Positions 28,309 through 36,830 of a stretch of 64,000 nt of DNA are shown piece by piece. The position numbers and the translations under genes were made by a program. The DNA comes from Lysobacteraceae bacterium NML03-0222 (GTDB lineage: Bacteria; Pseudomonadota; Gammaproteobacteria; Xanthomonadales; Xanthomonadaceae), in assembly GCA_002798195.1 (NCBI GenBank), contig NWQM01000016.1:248001-312000 (forward strand). The letters run 5' to 3'. The notes under the pieces are model-generated. The model did not search any database and had not been told where the DNA came from. It saw only the letters and a program-made list of their open reading frames with translations. How positions within the stretch are numbered: position 1 is the first letter of the stretch; the number at the start of each line of letters is the position of its first letter.

Positions 28309-28337
28309 AACAAAGCCCGGCGTTGCCGGGCTTTGTT
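28309..28337. terminator. Bidirectional terminator between fdxA and bamC
   Basis: A 13-bp perfect stem (arms built around CAAAGCCCGGC and GCCGGGCTTTG) with loop GTT lies 19 bases after fdxA and 19 bases beyond the bamC stop. Confidence 0.85.
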
Positions 28338-28356
28338 GTTGGGATTTGCAGCAAAA

Positions 28357-28869
28357 TTACTGGCCGCCCAGCGCCTGCTTCAAGGTTGCCAGGAGCTGCG
28401 TGGCAGCGGCGCCGGTTTGCGGCACGCCACGCGGGTCGATGATGGAGACATATACGGTGTCACCGGTTTGCACCGCACGCACCAGGAAATTGCTGCCCTG
28501 ATAGCTGACATCGTGGCTGCCCAGCAGCTGCGCGCGGCTGGCGACTTGCACGCCCTCCACCGAATCGAGTACCTGACCGATGCGGGCAAAAACTTCATCG
28601 CGGCTGCCAGCCACCACAAAACCGGCGGCAGGCTGACTCGGGGCGGCCCGCGCCGCTTGCGAGGAAGCCATCACGCTCTGCCCCGGCAGTGCCATCGCCC
28701 CGCTGGTATCGGGACGACTGAACTCCGGCGGCAACTCCAGCGGACGGGCTTCGCCACTCAACTTGTAGCTGTCATTGTCCTTGCGAAACCAGCCGCAACC
28801 GGAAACAAGCGCCACACTGGCGATCAGACTGGCAAGGATGGCGATACGGCCGGGGGGAACATGCGACAT
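28357..28869 (-). CDS. bamC: Short BamC-like outer-membrane lipoprotein
   Basis: The 170-residue product has a lipoprotein signal ending in LVSGC (Cys25) and the N-terminal lasso motif of BamC, SYKLSGEARPLELPPEF. A single helix-grip-like domain follows (about 83-165, beginning GFVVAGSRDEVFARI). E. coli BamC has 344 residues and two such domains, so this form is about half length. It lies 33 bases after dapA, the same dapA-bamC (nlpB) order as in enteric bacteria, which supports the call. BamC is an accessory of the BAM complex that inserts outer-membrane proteins. Confidence 0.8.
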   Translation of the reverse strand: MSHVPPGRIAILASLIASVALVSGCGWFRKDNDSYKLSGEARPLELPPEFSRPDTSGAMALPGQSVMASSQAARAAPSQPAAGFVVAGSRDEVFARIGQVLDSVEGVQVASRAQLLGSHDVSYQGSNFLVRAVQTGDTVYVSIIDPRGVPQTGAAATQLLATLKQALGGQ

Positions 28870-28902
28870 GGGATTCTCCGTAAATGTAGGGAAGACAGGC
28901 GC

Positions 28903-29808
28903 TCAGCCTGCCTGATTTTCGATGGACAGGATAGCCGCAACTGTGGCTTGCAGCCATTCCTGATGCGCAGCAGAGAGCGGCGTGAGCGGCAGGCGCAGCC
29001 CTTCGCCGATGCTCATCCGCTGCAAGATGGCCTTGATCGGCACCGGATTGGGCTCGCAGCCCAGAAATTCGAATACCGGCTGCAAGCGTGCATCCCATGC
29101 CTTCGCAGCCGTATCTTCGGCATTGCGCGCCAAATCGCAAAGCCGCTGCATGGCGCGCGGCAGCGCATTGCTGGCCACCGACACCACACCATCAGCACCA
29201 CTGAGCATGGCACGGCAAGCCGTCGGGTCATCACCAGAAAGCACCACAAAATCCGGATTTTTCAGTGCAACGAGCGCGGCCATGCGCTCGGCATCGGCCA
29301 CCGCTTCCTTGATGCCGATGATGCGTGGATGTGCCGCCAGTGTCGCCACCGTTTGCGGCTGCATATCGCAGCCAGTGCGGCCGGGCACGTTGTACAGCAC
29401 CACTGGCAAACCACCGGCATCAGCCACCGCCTGATAATGGGCAAGCAATCCGGCCTGGGTCGGGCGCACATAAGGCGGCGTCACCACCAGTGCAGCATCC
29501 GCGCCGCAATCAGTGGCGCGGCGGGTCAATTCGATGGTTTTGGCGGTATTGGCAAGCCCGGTACCGGCCAGTACCGGCACGCGCCCGGCAACTTGCCTAA
29601 CAGCCGCGCGCAACAGGCTTTGGTATTCGTCATCCCCCAGTGCCGCCGCTTCGCCCGTGGAGCCAGCCACCACCAGCGCCTGTGTACCGCCCTCCAGTTG
29701 CGCCGCAATCAGCCGCTGCCAGGCCGGCAGGTCCAGGGCGCCAGCTTTGTCAAAAGGGGTAATCAGTGCGGTGATGCTGCCCTGAAGTCTGTGCGCAAGT
29801 TCAGTCAA
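28903..29808 (-). CDS. dapA: 4-hydroxy-tetrahydrodipicolinate synthase DapA
   Basis: DapA condenses pyruvate with aspartate semialdehyde, leading to lysine and diaminopimelate. The 301-residue aldolase shows [10 protein letters not shown], the [11 protein letters not shown] loop (enteric GTTGE, here with Ser), [14 protein letters not shown] with the catalytic Tyr, and [10 protein letters not shown] with the Schiff-base Lys. The only start in the right place is TTG at 29808, with GACGGA upstream, so translation may be weak. It is divergent from gcvR, with 144 bases between, and co-directional with bamC. Confidence 0.95.
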   Translation of the reverse strand: MTELAHRLQGSITALITPFDKAGALDLPAWQRLIAAQLEGGTQALVVAGSTGEAAALGDDEYQSLLRAAVRQVAGRVPVLAGTGLANTAKTIELTRRATDCGADAALVVTPPYVRPTQAGLLAHYQAVADAGGLPVVLYNVPGRTGCDMQPQTVATLAAHPRIIGIKEAVADAERMAALVALKNPDFVVLSGDDPTACRAMLSGADGVVSVASNALPRAMQRLCDLARNAEDTAAKAWDARLQPVFEFLGCEPNPVPIKAILQRMSIGEGLRLPLTPLSAAHQEWLQATVAAILSIENQAG

Positions 29809-29952
29809 GATGCCAAATCCGTCAAATCATCAGGCCGGTTTTGCCCGGCGCGGGCATGTTACTTGCGGGCAGAAAGGCCGGGCAAGTATCCTGATTGAAA
29901 GTGCCAGCCTCCCGCTGGCTCGTGTTCAGGCCGACCGGCCTTGGAAGCTGTC

Positions 29953-30513
29953 TTGAACAATCAATCCCCCCGCCCTGCCCAGAACGAAAACCATCTTTTC
30001 ATCAGTGCCTACAGCACCCATCCCAAGTCGCCGCTGCTGGCCGTCACCCGGCGCATTGCCGACAGCGGCTGCTCTTTGGTGGATGCGCGCCTGGTCACCG
30101 TGGGACGCGATGTCTCGGTCACGGCGCTGGCCTCGGGCTCGTGGGATGCGGTAGCCAAGCTGGAAACCGCGCTGGAGCGCTTGGGGCGCGATGATTCGCT
30201 GCGCCTTGTGTACTACCGCACTGCGCCCAAGCCGCTGCAGTCCAATTTGATTCCGTACATGGTCGAGGCGGTCGCCGCCGACAAGCCCGGCATCCTCTAC
30301 CAACTGGCCGAATTCTTTCACCAGCAGGGCATTACCGTGGAAACACTGCACAGCTCCCGCTACAAGGCGATGCAGACCGGGGCGGAAATGTTCACCGCAC
30401 AAGTCACTATCGGCGTGCCCGCAGACATGCACATCGCCACCTTGCGTGATGATTTTCTGGATTTTTGCGACCATCTGAATCTGGACGCCATCCTCGACCC
30501 GATGAAGTTTTGA
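29953..30513 (+). CDS. gcvR: GcvR-like glycine cleavage regulator with two ACT domains
   Basis: No ATG is available; TTG at 29953 is preferred because GGAAG ends five bases before it, while the in-frame TTG at 29941 has nothing comparable. The product of about 186 residues has two ACT-type ligand domains: the first begins HLFISAYSTHPKSPLLAVTR and the second VEAVAADKPGILYQLAEFF. GcvR in E. coli binds GcvA and represses the glycine cleavage operon when glycine is low. The stop is 1 base before prxQ, and gcvR-bcp adjacency is conserved in gammaproteobacteria, which supports the name. Confidence 0.85.
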   Translation: MNNQSPRPAQNENHLFISAYSTHPKSPLLAVTRRIADSGCSLVDARLVTVGRDVSVTALASGSWDAVAKLETALERLGRDDSLRLVYYRTAPKPLQSNLIPYMVEAVAADKPGILYQLAEFFHQQGITVETLHSSRYKAMQTGAEMFTAQVTIGVPADMHIATLRDDFLDFCDHLNLDAILDPMKF

Positions 30514-30514
30514 G

Positions 30515-30994
30515 ATGACCCAAAGCCCTGAAAAAATCCCCGCCACCACCCTGAAGCTGCCGCTGGCGCTGGGCAGTGGTCAAACCACCACCCTCGCCGA
30601 CCATGCAGGTCAATGGCTGGTGCTGTACTTCTACCCCAAGGACAATACCCCCGGCTGCACCACCGAAGGCCGTGATTTCAATGCACTGCTGGGGGAATTT
30701 GCAGGCTTGGGCGCGCGCATCCTGGGTGTATCCAAAGACTCCGTCCGCACCCATGCCGGCTTTGCCAGCAAACAGGGGTTTGAGTTTGACCTTATCAGCG
30801 ATGGCGATGAAGCCCTCTGCCGCGCCTTTGGCGTGATTCAGATGAAAAAGCTCTATGGCCGTGAATACGAAGGCATCGTGCGCAGCACTTTCCTGATCGA
30901 CCCGCAAAGCCGCATCGTCGAATGCTGGCAACCGGTCAAGATCGCCGGCCATGCTGCTGCGGTGCTGGAGGCGCTGCGCCGCCATGCCGCATGA
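30515..30994 (+). CDS. bcp: PrxQ/BCP peroxiredoxin lacking the usual resolving cysteine
   Basis: This 159-residue thiol peroxidase of the BCP/PrxQ subfamily reduces peroxides. The peroxidatic Cys48 is in NTPGCTTEGRDF. The resolving Cys of alpha2-type PrxQ, five residues later in enteric BCP, is Arg here. The alternative resolving position used by Xanthomonas PrxQ, in the segment aligned with HAGFASKQGFEF, is Ala. Other Cys are Cys102 (EALCRAF) and one in VECWQPV. It may therefore act as a 1-Cys enzyme or use Cys102. It is coupled to gcvR and ends at a strong terminator. Confidence 0.92.
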   Translation: MTQSPEKIPATTLKLPLALGSGQTTTLADHAGQWLVLYFYPKDNTPGCTTEGRDFNALLGEFAGLGARILGVSKDSVRTHAGFASKQGFEFDLISDGDEALCRAFGVIQMKKLYGREYEGIVRSTFLIDPQSRIVECWQPVKIAGHAAAVLEALRRHAA

Positions 30995-31022
30995 TGAGCG
31001 CCATGCCCTCACCTTTTCCAGC

Positions 31023-31064
31023 GCGCCATCGCCAGGCACTGTCAGCGATGGCGCTTTCTTTTTT
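31023..31064 (+). terminator. Rho-independent terminator after gcvR-bcp
   Basis: A 10-bp perfect stem (GCGCCATCGC / GCGATGGCGC) with a 12-base loop is followed by TTTCTTTTTT. It separates gcvR-bcp from the phoH-family gene. Confidence 0.88.
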
Positions 31065-31090
31065 GTCCACCCACCCCGGAAGCCATTTGC

Positions 31091-32485
31091 ATGACTCACG
31101 GTAAACGCCTGTATGTGCTTGATACCAATGTACTGATGCACGATCCGACGGCGCTGTTCAAGTTCGAGGAGCACGATATTTACCTGCCGATGCAGGTCAT
31201 TGAGGAGCTGGACAACGGCAAGAAAGGCAGCAGCGAGGCGGCCCGCAATGCCCGCCAGGTCAGCCGCTTCATCAACGAGCTGATTGAAGAACAGGGGGCG
31301 GACAAAATCGCCACCGGCCTGACGCTGCGCCCGCCGGGCGGCCTGTCGCTGGGCACCGACCCGGCGCGCGGCGTGCTGCGCTTCCAGACCGAAGGCTTCG
31401 GCGGCGGTCAGCGTCTTGGCCTGTCTATGGCCGACAATCACATCCTGGCCGCGATTCTGGCGCTGAAAAACAGCACCGGGCAGGAGGTGGTATTCGTCTC
31501 CAAGGACATCAACCTGCGCATCAAGGCGGCGATTTCCGGCATCGCCAGCGAAGATTACGAAAACGACCGCGCCCTGGATGACTTCAACCTGCTGTTCACC
31601 GGCGCCACGGCCTTGCCGGAAGACTTCTGGCAGCGCACCGGCAAGGCGCTGCGCTCGTGGACCGACAAGGGGCGCACCTATTACGAAGTACAGATGAGCG
31701 CGGCCGATACCTGGTATCCGAACCAGTTTCTGTACCTGCCGGGCGATGAGCAGTCCGAGTTCCGGGTGGCGCATATCCAGGGCGACAAGGCCGTGTTGCA
31801 GATTGTCGATGATTACCGCAGCCAGCAGCATTCTGTTTGGGGCATCAGCGCCCGCAACCGCGAGCAGAATTTCGCCTTGAATGCGCTGATGGACCCGGAT
31901 ATTGATTTTGTCACCCTGCTCGGCACTGCCGGCACCGGCAAGACCTTGCTGACCCTGGCCGCCGGCCTTGCGCAAACCATGGACGCACAGCGCTACCGGG
32001 AAATCATCATGACCCGCGCCACCGTGAATGTCGGCGAGGACATCGGCTTTTTGCCCGGCACCGAAGAAGAAAAAATGACGCCGTGGATGGGCGCGCTGAC
32101 CGACAATCTGGAAGTGCTGATGCCCAGCCGCAAGAGCGGCAGCTGGGAGCAACAGGCCACCCATGACCTGCTCGCCAGCCGCATCAAGATTCGCGCCATG
32201 AACTTCATGCGCGGCCGTACCTTCCTCTCGCGCTACGTGATTCTTGACGAAGCCCAGAACCTGACGCCGAAACAGGTAAAAACCCTGGTCACCCGCGCAG
32301 GCCCGGGCACCAAGATTGTCTGCCTTGGCAATGTCGAGCAAATCGACACGCCTTATCTGACCGAAACCACCTCGGGTCTGACCTATCTGGTTGACCGCTT
32401 CAAGGGCTGGGCGCATTCAGCGCATGTCACCCTGCGCCGTGGCGAACGCTCACGGCTGGCCGACCACGCTTCGGAGGTGCTGTGA
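31091..32485 (+). CDS. PIN-domain PhoH-family ATPase (PhoH2 / YlaK type)
   Basis: The 464-residue protein joins an N-terminal PIN nuclease domain (about 5-140, beginning LYVLDTNVLMHDP with acidic Asp11) to a C-terminal PhoH helicase-like ATPase. The latter has Walker A LLGTAGTGKTLLT, the following TRATVNVGEDIGFLPGT, and Walker [15 protein letters not shown]. PhoH2 proteins of this layout unwind and cleave RNA. This is distinct from the PIN-less PhoH (YbeZ) at 52.4 kb. It starts the group that continues with two membrane-protein genes and thiD. Confidence 0.93.
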   Translation: MTHGKRLYVLDTNVLMHDPTALFKFEEHDIYLPMQVIEELDNGKKGSSEAARNARQVSRFINELIEEQGADKIATGLTLRPPGGLSLGTDPARGVLRFQTEGFGGGQRLGLSMADNHILAAILALKNSTGQEVVFVSKDINLRIKAAISGIASEDYENDRALDDFNLLFTGATALPEDFWQRTGKALRSWTDKGRTYYEVQMSAADTWYPNQFLYLPGDEQSEFRVAHIQGDKAVLQIVDDYRSQQHSVWGISARNREQNFALNALMDPDIDFVTLLGTAGTGKTLLTLAAGLAQTMDAQRYREIIMTRATVNVGEDIGFLPGTEEEKMTPWMGALTDNLEVLMPSRKSGSWEQQATHDLLASRIKIRAMNFMRGRTFLSRYVILDEAQNLTPKQVKTLVTRAGPGTKIVCLGNVEQIDTPYLTETTSGLTYLVDRFKGWAHSAHVTLRRGERSRLADHASEVL

Positions 32486-32757
32486 TGGCAGGCCGCGCAC
32501 GTACCCTCGACAAAGCCTTTCTGGTGCTGTTCATCGCCTTTGCCATCCTGCGCCTGTATGGCTTTATGCAGACCCGGGTGCTGGCCGAGGGCATCAGTGG
32601 CCTTGGCTTTGCGCTGATGGCCTTTGGCGTGTGGAATCGCGCCTTTGCCCGGCTGACCGAGGCCAATCTCGCCCAGCGCCGCCAGGCGGCAATGTTCGGC
32701 ACCTATGGCGGCATGCTGCTGATCCTGGCGGCACTGGTCATGCGCTGGCTGGGCTGA
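32485..32757 (+). CDS. Small membrane protein of unknown function
   Basis: The ATG at 32485 overlaps the phoH stop by one base (TGATG), and CGGAGG lies eight bases upstream, so it is translationally coupled. The 90-residue product has three likely membrane helices (about 9-27, 33-47 and 68-87) and a charged middle (RAFARLTEANLAQRRQ). I recognise no family. Its place suggests a membrane partner or simple co-expression with the PIN-PhoH protein. Confidence 0.75.
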   Translation: MAGRARTLDKAFLVLFIAFAILRLYGFMQTRVLAEGISGLGFALMAFGVWNRAFARLTEANLAQRRQAAMFGTYGGMLLILAALVMRWLG

Positions 32758-32770
32758 GGCAGAGCCTGCA

Positions 32771-33454
32771 ATGAAACTGCGCGAAGGCATGCCCACCTGG
32801 GTGCTGATGGGCGCCTGTGCGCTGGCCTGCATCGCCGGCATGGTCAATGTGGTCGGCTATATGGGCTTCGAGCATCAGGGCATCACCCACCTGACCGGCA
32901 CTACTACCCTGCTGGGTGAAGCCTTTTCCGGCGGCAACTGGCAGGCCAGCGCCCAGCTTGCGGCGATGATTCTGGCCTTCATGTTCGGCGCCATGCTGAG
33001 CGGGCTGATTGTGCAGGACACCCGGCTGAAACTGGGGCGCCGCTACGGTATCGCCCTGGCGCTGGAATCGGCACTGCTGGTGGCCGCAGCCAGCATGTTC
33101 AAGGAAGCCAGCATCGTCGGCCCCCTGCTCGCCGCCGTGGCCTGCGGCCTGCAAAACGCCATCGCCACCACCTATAGCGGCGCACTGGTACGCACCACGC
33201 ATCTTTCCGGCCTGTTCACCGATATCGGCATCGCTATCGGCCATGCCCTGCGTGGCTGCCCGCTGCAATTTCGTCGCATCCAACTCTCGGTACTGACCAT
33301 CGGCGCATTCTTGCTGGGCTGCATGGCAGGCGCTGCGCTGTTCCGGCATTTTTCCTACGACGCGCTGTATGTACCGGCCTTGTGGACCGGCATCGTCGGC
33401 ACCGGCTATGCCCTTTATCACCATTACAAATTCAGCCGCCATGAACCATATTGA
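32771..33454 (+). CDS. DUF1275 (YoaK-like) membrane protein
   Basis: The 227-residue protein has about six membrane helices. The N-terminal segment ACIAGMVNVVGYMGFEHQGITHLTGTTT and the later ACGLQNAIATTYSGALVRTTHLSG are the hallmarks of DUF1275. No member has an agreed function; a transporter-like role is often guessed. It begins 13 bases after the small membrane protein and its end overlaps the thiD start by 14 bases, so it is part of the same transcript. Confidence 0.9.
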   Translation: MKLREGMPTWVLMGACALACIAGMVNVVGYMGFEHQGITHLTGTTTLLGEAFSGGNWQASAQLAAMILAFMFGAMLSGLIVQDTRLKLGRRYGIALALESALLVAAASMFKEASIVGPLLAAVACGLQNAIATTYSGALVRTTHLSGLFTDIGIAIGHALRGCPLQFRRIQLSVLTIGAFLLGCMAGAALFRHFSYDALYVPALWTGIVGTGYALYHHYKFSRHEPY

Positions 33455-34253
33455 GCGCCCCGTCTCGGTGATGACCATCGCCGGCTCCGATTCCGGTGGC
33501 GGTGCCGGCATTCAGGCCGACCTGCGCACCTTCGCCGCCCACCGGGTTCACGGGCTGTGCGCACTGGCCGCACTCACTGCACAAAACACCCAAGGCATTA
33601 CCGCCGTGCATGCCGTGCCAACGGATTTTCTGCGCGCGCAAATCGATGCCTGCTTTGCCGACTTCAATGTGGTGGCCGTGAAAATCGGCATGCTGGCGAG
33701 CGCCGAAATCGTCACCGCGGTGGCCGATGCACTGGCGCATTACCGCCCGCGCTTTGTGGTGCTCGACCCGGTGATGGTGGCCACCTCCGGCGCCAAGCTG
33801 CTGGACGATGACGCCCACCACGCCCTGCGCGAGCGCCTGATTCCACTGGCAAGCGTACTCACCCCGAATATCCCCGAAGCCCAGTGGCTGCTGGGGCAGC
33901 GCATTGCAATCGACCGGGATGCCGAGCATGCCCTGCATGGGCTGCATGCACTGGGGGCACAGGCCGTGATGCTCAAAGGTGCACACCTGCATGAAGGCGA
34001 AACGGTCATCGACCGCTGGCTGGACGCATCTGGTCAGGCACAATTCATCCACCCGCGCCTGAGCATCGAAGGCCATGGCACGGGCTGCACCCTGGCCGCG
34101 GCGATTGCCGCCAATCTCGCCTTGGGGCTTGCCCCGCGACAGGCCGCTGAAGCGGCCAGCGACTACATCGCCCGCGCCCTGGCCGGCAGCTACCGACCGG
34201 GATGCACCGAACTGCATGTACTCGACCACTTCGGCGCGATGAAAACCACTTGA
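33441..34253 (+). CDS. thiD: Hydroxymethylpyrimidine/phosphomethylpyrimidine kinase ThiD
   Basis: ThiD phosphorylates HMP and HMP-P for thiamin synthesis. The chosen ATG at 33441 gives 270 residues starting MNHIERPVSVMTIAGSDSGG. Motifs seen are AGSDSGGGAGIQADLRTF, VLDPVMVATSGAKLL, LTPNIPEAQWLLG and the anion-hole segment GHGTGCTLAAAIAANLA. The start lies inside the DUF1275 gene, so coupling is likely. No other thiamin gene is in the window. Confidence 0.94.
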   Translation: MNHIERPVSVMTIAGSDSGGGAGIQADLRTFAAHRVHGLCALAALTAQNTQGITAVHAVPTDFLRAQIDACFADFNVVAVKIGMLASAEIVTAVADALAHYRPRFVVLDPVMVATSGAKLLDDDAHHALRERLIPLASVLTPNIPEAQWLLGQRIAIDRDAEHALHGLHALGAQAVMLKGAHLHEGETVIDRWLDASGQAQFIHPRLSIEGHGTGCTLAAAIAANLALGLAPRQAAEAASDYIARALAGSYRPGCTELHVLDHFGAMKTT

Positions 34254-34274
34254 GCTACAAAACCAAGATGCAAA

Positions 34275-34300
34275 AACAAGGCGGCCTGAGCCGCCCTGTT
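34275..34300. terminator. Hairpin between convergent thiD and fumarase genes
   Basis: A GGCGGC/GCCGCC stem with loop CTGA is extended by AACA/TGTT across one mismatch. It lies 21 bases after the thiD stop and 15 bases beyond the fumarase stop. T runs are short, so efficiency is uncertain. Confidence 0.6.
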
Positions 34301-34315
34301 TGAACTTGCAACAAA

Positions 34316-35842
34316 TTATTCCACCACCACCGGAATCCCGGCGATTTTGGCGGCCCATTGTTTGGGACCGGTTTCATGCACCGAGGTGCCGCGGGCATCC
34401 ACCGCCACCGTCACCGGCATGTCCTTGACCTCGAATTCGTAGATGGCTTCCATGCCCAGGTCTTCAAAAGCCAGCACCTTGGCTGCCTTGATGGCCTTGG
34501 ACACCAGATAGGCGCTGCCGCCGACGGCCATCAGATAGGCCGCGCCGTTATCGCGGATGGCGTCAATCGCCGCCGGGCCACGCTCGGCCTTGCCGACCAT
34601 GCCCAGCAAACCTGTGGCTTCCAGCATCTGCCGGGTGAACTTGTCCATGCGCGTGGCGGTGGTGGGACCAGCAGGGCCGACCACTTCTTCGCGCACCGGG
34701 TCTACCGGGCCGACGTAATAGATAAAGCGCCCGTTGAGATCCACCGGCAGCGACTCGCCACGGTTCAGCATATCCACCATGCGCTTGTGCGCAGCATCGC
34801 GCCCGGTCAGCAGCTTGCCCGAAAGCAGCAACACATCGCCGGGCTGCCAGCTGGCGACTTCTTCCTTGGTGACGCTATCGAGATTGACGCGCTTGCCCTT
34901 GGAGGCGTCATAGGTCAGCTCCGGCCAGTCGCTAAGTGATGGCGGCTCCAGCGCCACCGGCCCGCTGCCATCCAGGGTGAAATGCGCATGGCGGGTGGCG
35001 GCGCAGTTGGGAATCATCGCCACCGGCAGGTTGGCCGCATGAGTCGGATAGTCCTTGACCTTGATATCGAGCACGGTGGTAAGACCGCCCAGCCCCTGCG
35101 CGCCGATGCCGAGTGCATTCACCTTGTCGTACAGCTCAAGACGCAGTTCTTCGGCGCGGTTCTGCGCGCCGCGCGCCTTCAGCTCGGTGATGTCAATCGG
35201 CTCCATCAGCGCCTCCTTGGCCAGCAGCATGGCTTTTTCCGCAGTGCCTCCAATGCCGATGCCGAGCATCCCCGGCGGACACCAGCCCGCGCCCATGGTC
35301 GGCACGGTCTTCAGCACCCAGTCCACAATGGAGTCGGACGGGTTCAGCATGGCGAACTTGGTCTTGGCCTCCGAGCCACCGCCCTTGGCCGCGACGATGA
35401 CATCCACCTTGTTGCCGGCCACCAGCTTCATATTGACCACGGCCGGGGTGTTGTCGCCGGTGTTCTTGCGCTTGCCCGCCGGGTCGGCCAGCACGCTGGC
35501 GCGCAACTTGTTGTCTGGATGGTTGTAGGCGCGGCGCACGCCTTCATTGACCATGTCCTCAACGCTCATGGTGGCATCGTCCCAGCGCACATCCATGCCA
35601 ACCTCAAGAAACACGGTGACAATGCCGGTGTCCTGGCAAATCGGGCGATGGCCTTCGGCGCACATGCGCGAATTGATGAGAATCTGCGCCATCGCGTCCT
35701 TGGCGGCGGGCGATTCCTCGCGCTCGTAGGCAGCGGCCAGATTCTTGATGTAATCGACCGGGTGGTAGTAGCTGATGTATTGCAGGGCATCGGCAACGGA
35801 CTGGATGAAGTCCTCCTGCCGGATGGAGACGGGCTGGCGCAT
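34316..35842 (-). CDS. Class I (iron-sulfur) fumarate hydratase
   Basis: The 508-residue enzyme interconverts fumarate and malate in the TCA cycle. It is the oxygen-sensitive [4Fe-4S] class I type (FumA/FumB-like), not the class II FumC. Motifs are GHRPICQDTGIVTVFLEVGM with one cluster Cys, GAGWCPPGMLGIGIGGTAEK, IPNCAATRHAHFTLDG with another Cys, and the C-terminal beta-type domain with LLLSGKLLTGRDAAHKRM and YYVGPVDP. It is divergent from fpr. The cytosolic position and single-gene layout are usual. Confidence 0.95.
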   Translation of the reverse strand: MRQPVSIRQEDFIQSVADALQYISYYHPVDYIKNLAAAYEREESPAAKDAMAQILINSRMCAEGHRPICQDTGIVTVFLEVGMDVRWDDATMSVEDMVNEGVRRAYNHPDNKLRASVLADPAGKRKNTGDNTPAVVNMKLVAGNKVDVIVAAKGGGSEAKTKFAMLNPSDSIVDWVLKTVPTMGAGWCPPGMLGIGIGGTAEKAMLLAKEALMEPIDITELKARGAQNRAEELRLELYDKVNALGIGAQGLGGLTTVLDIKVKDYPTHAANLPVAMIPNCAATRHAHFTLDGSGPVALEPPSLSDWPELTYDASKGKRVNLDSVTKEEVASWQPGDVLLLSGKLLTGRDAAHKRMVDMLNRGESLPVDLNGRFIYYVGPVDPVREEVVGPAGPTTATRMDKFTRQMLEATGLLGMVGKAERGPAAIDAIRDNGAAYLMAVGGSAYLVSKAIKAAKVLAFEDLGMEAIYEFEVKDMPVTVAVDARGTSVHETGPKQWAAKIAGIPVVVE

Positions 35843-35930
35843 GGGCTGGCTTCCGGGAATTGAAAGCCGGGTATTTTAGCGAACACCTTGGCCGTAAAAT
35901 GTGCCCCTCCTTTACGCAAGGCAGATGTCG

Positions 35931-36743
35931 ATGTCCGAATCCCCCTATCTCACCGAAACCGTGCTGGACGTCCACCACTGGACCGATGCCTATTTCAGTT
36001 TCACCACTACCCGTGATGCCGGGCTGCGCTTTGAAAATGGCCAGTTCGTGATGATTGGCCTGGAGGTGGAGCAGCCCGATGGCCGCATCAAACCGCTGGT
36101 ACGCGCCTATTCCATCGCCAGTGCCAACTGGGACGAAACCCTGCACTTCTTCAGCATCAAGGTGCAAGACGGGCCCCTGACCTCGCGCCTGCAACATCTC
36201 AAGCCCGGCGACAAATTGCTGGTCAGCCGCAAACCGACCGGCACCCTGCTGATTTCCGACGTGCACCCGGGGCGCAACCTGTTTCTGCTGGGCACCGGCA
36301 CTGGACTTGCCCCCTGGCTGTCGGTGGCGCAAGACCCGGAAACCTATGAACGCTTCGAGAAAGTCATCGTCTGCCACGGCGTGCGTGGCGCGGCAGACTT
36401 GGCCTACCGCGACTTTTTTGAGCACCAGCTGCCGAACCACGAGTTCCTCGGTGACATCGTCCGGGACAAACTGCTGTACTTCCCGGCGGTCTCACGCGAG
36501 CCGTTTGAATACCGCGGCAATGACCACCGTGGCCGCATCACCGACATGCTGGCCGATGGCCGCATGACCCGTTCCCTTGGCCTGGAAGCATTGGATGCCA
36601 AGCACGACCGGGCGATGATTTGCGGCAGCCCGGCGATGTTGGCCGACTTCCGCGCCCTGCTCGATGCCCGTGGCTTCACCGCCTCGCCGCGCATCGGCAC
36701 CGCTGGCGAATACGTGTTCGAGCGCGCCTTCGTGGAGAAATAA
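35931..36743 (+). CDS. fpr: Ferredoxin/flavodoxin--NADP reductase
   Basis: Fpr passes electrons between NADPH and ferredoxin or flavodoxin. Two in-frame ATGs six bases apart compete; AAGG lies nine bases before the second (35931), giving 270 residues starting MSESPYLTETVLD. The FAD domain has LVRAYSIAS and LTSRLQHLKPGD, the NADP domain LGTGTGLAPWLS and VIVCHGVRGAADLAY, and the end is EYVFERAFVEK, the aromatic-plus-tail form of subclass I bacterial Fpr. FdxA at 28 kb is a plausible partner. Confidence 0.93.
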   Translation: MSESPYLTETVLDVHHWTDAYFSFTTTRDAGLRFENGQFVMIGLEVEQPDGRIKPLVRAYSIASANWDETLHFFSIKVQDGPLTSRLQHLKPGDKLLVSRKPTGTLLISDVHPGRNLFLLGTGTGLAPWLSVAQDPETYERFEKVIVCHGVRGAADLAYRDFFEHQLPNHEFLGDIVRDKLLYFPAVSREPFEYRGNDHRGRITDMLADGRMTRSLGLEALDAKHDRAMICGSPAMLADFRALLDARGFTASPRIGTAGEYVFERAFVEK

Positions 36744-36830
36744 GCGCCATACCTCTCCATTGCTTGCGCGTTGCCCACAACGATGCGTTACCCTGAAACA
36801 TTCCGTTCCACACCAGATAAAGGTTTGTCG

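Noticed and set aside
30407..32416. A 669-codon open frame on the minus strand
   Set aside because: It is antisense to bcp and the PIN-PhoH gene, whose motifs are complete. Long antisense frames are expected with this codon use.
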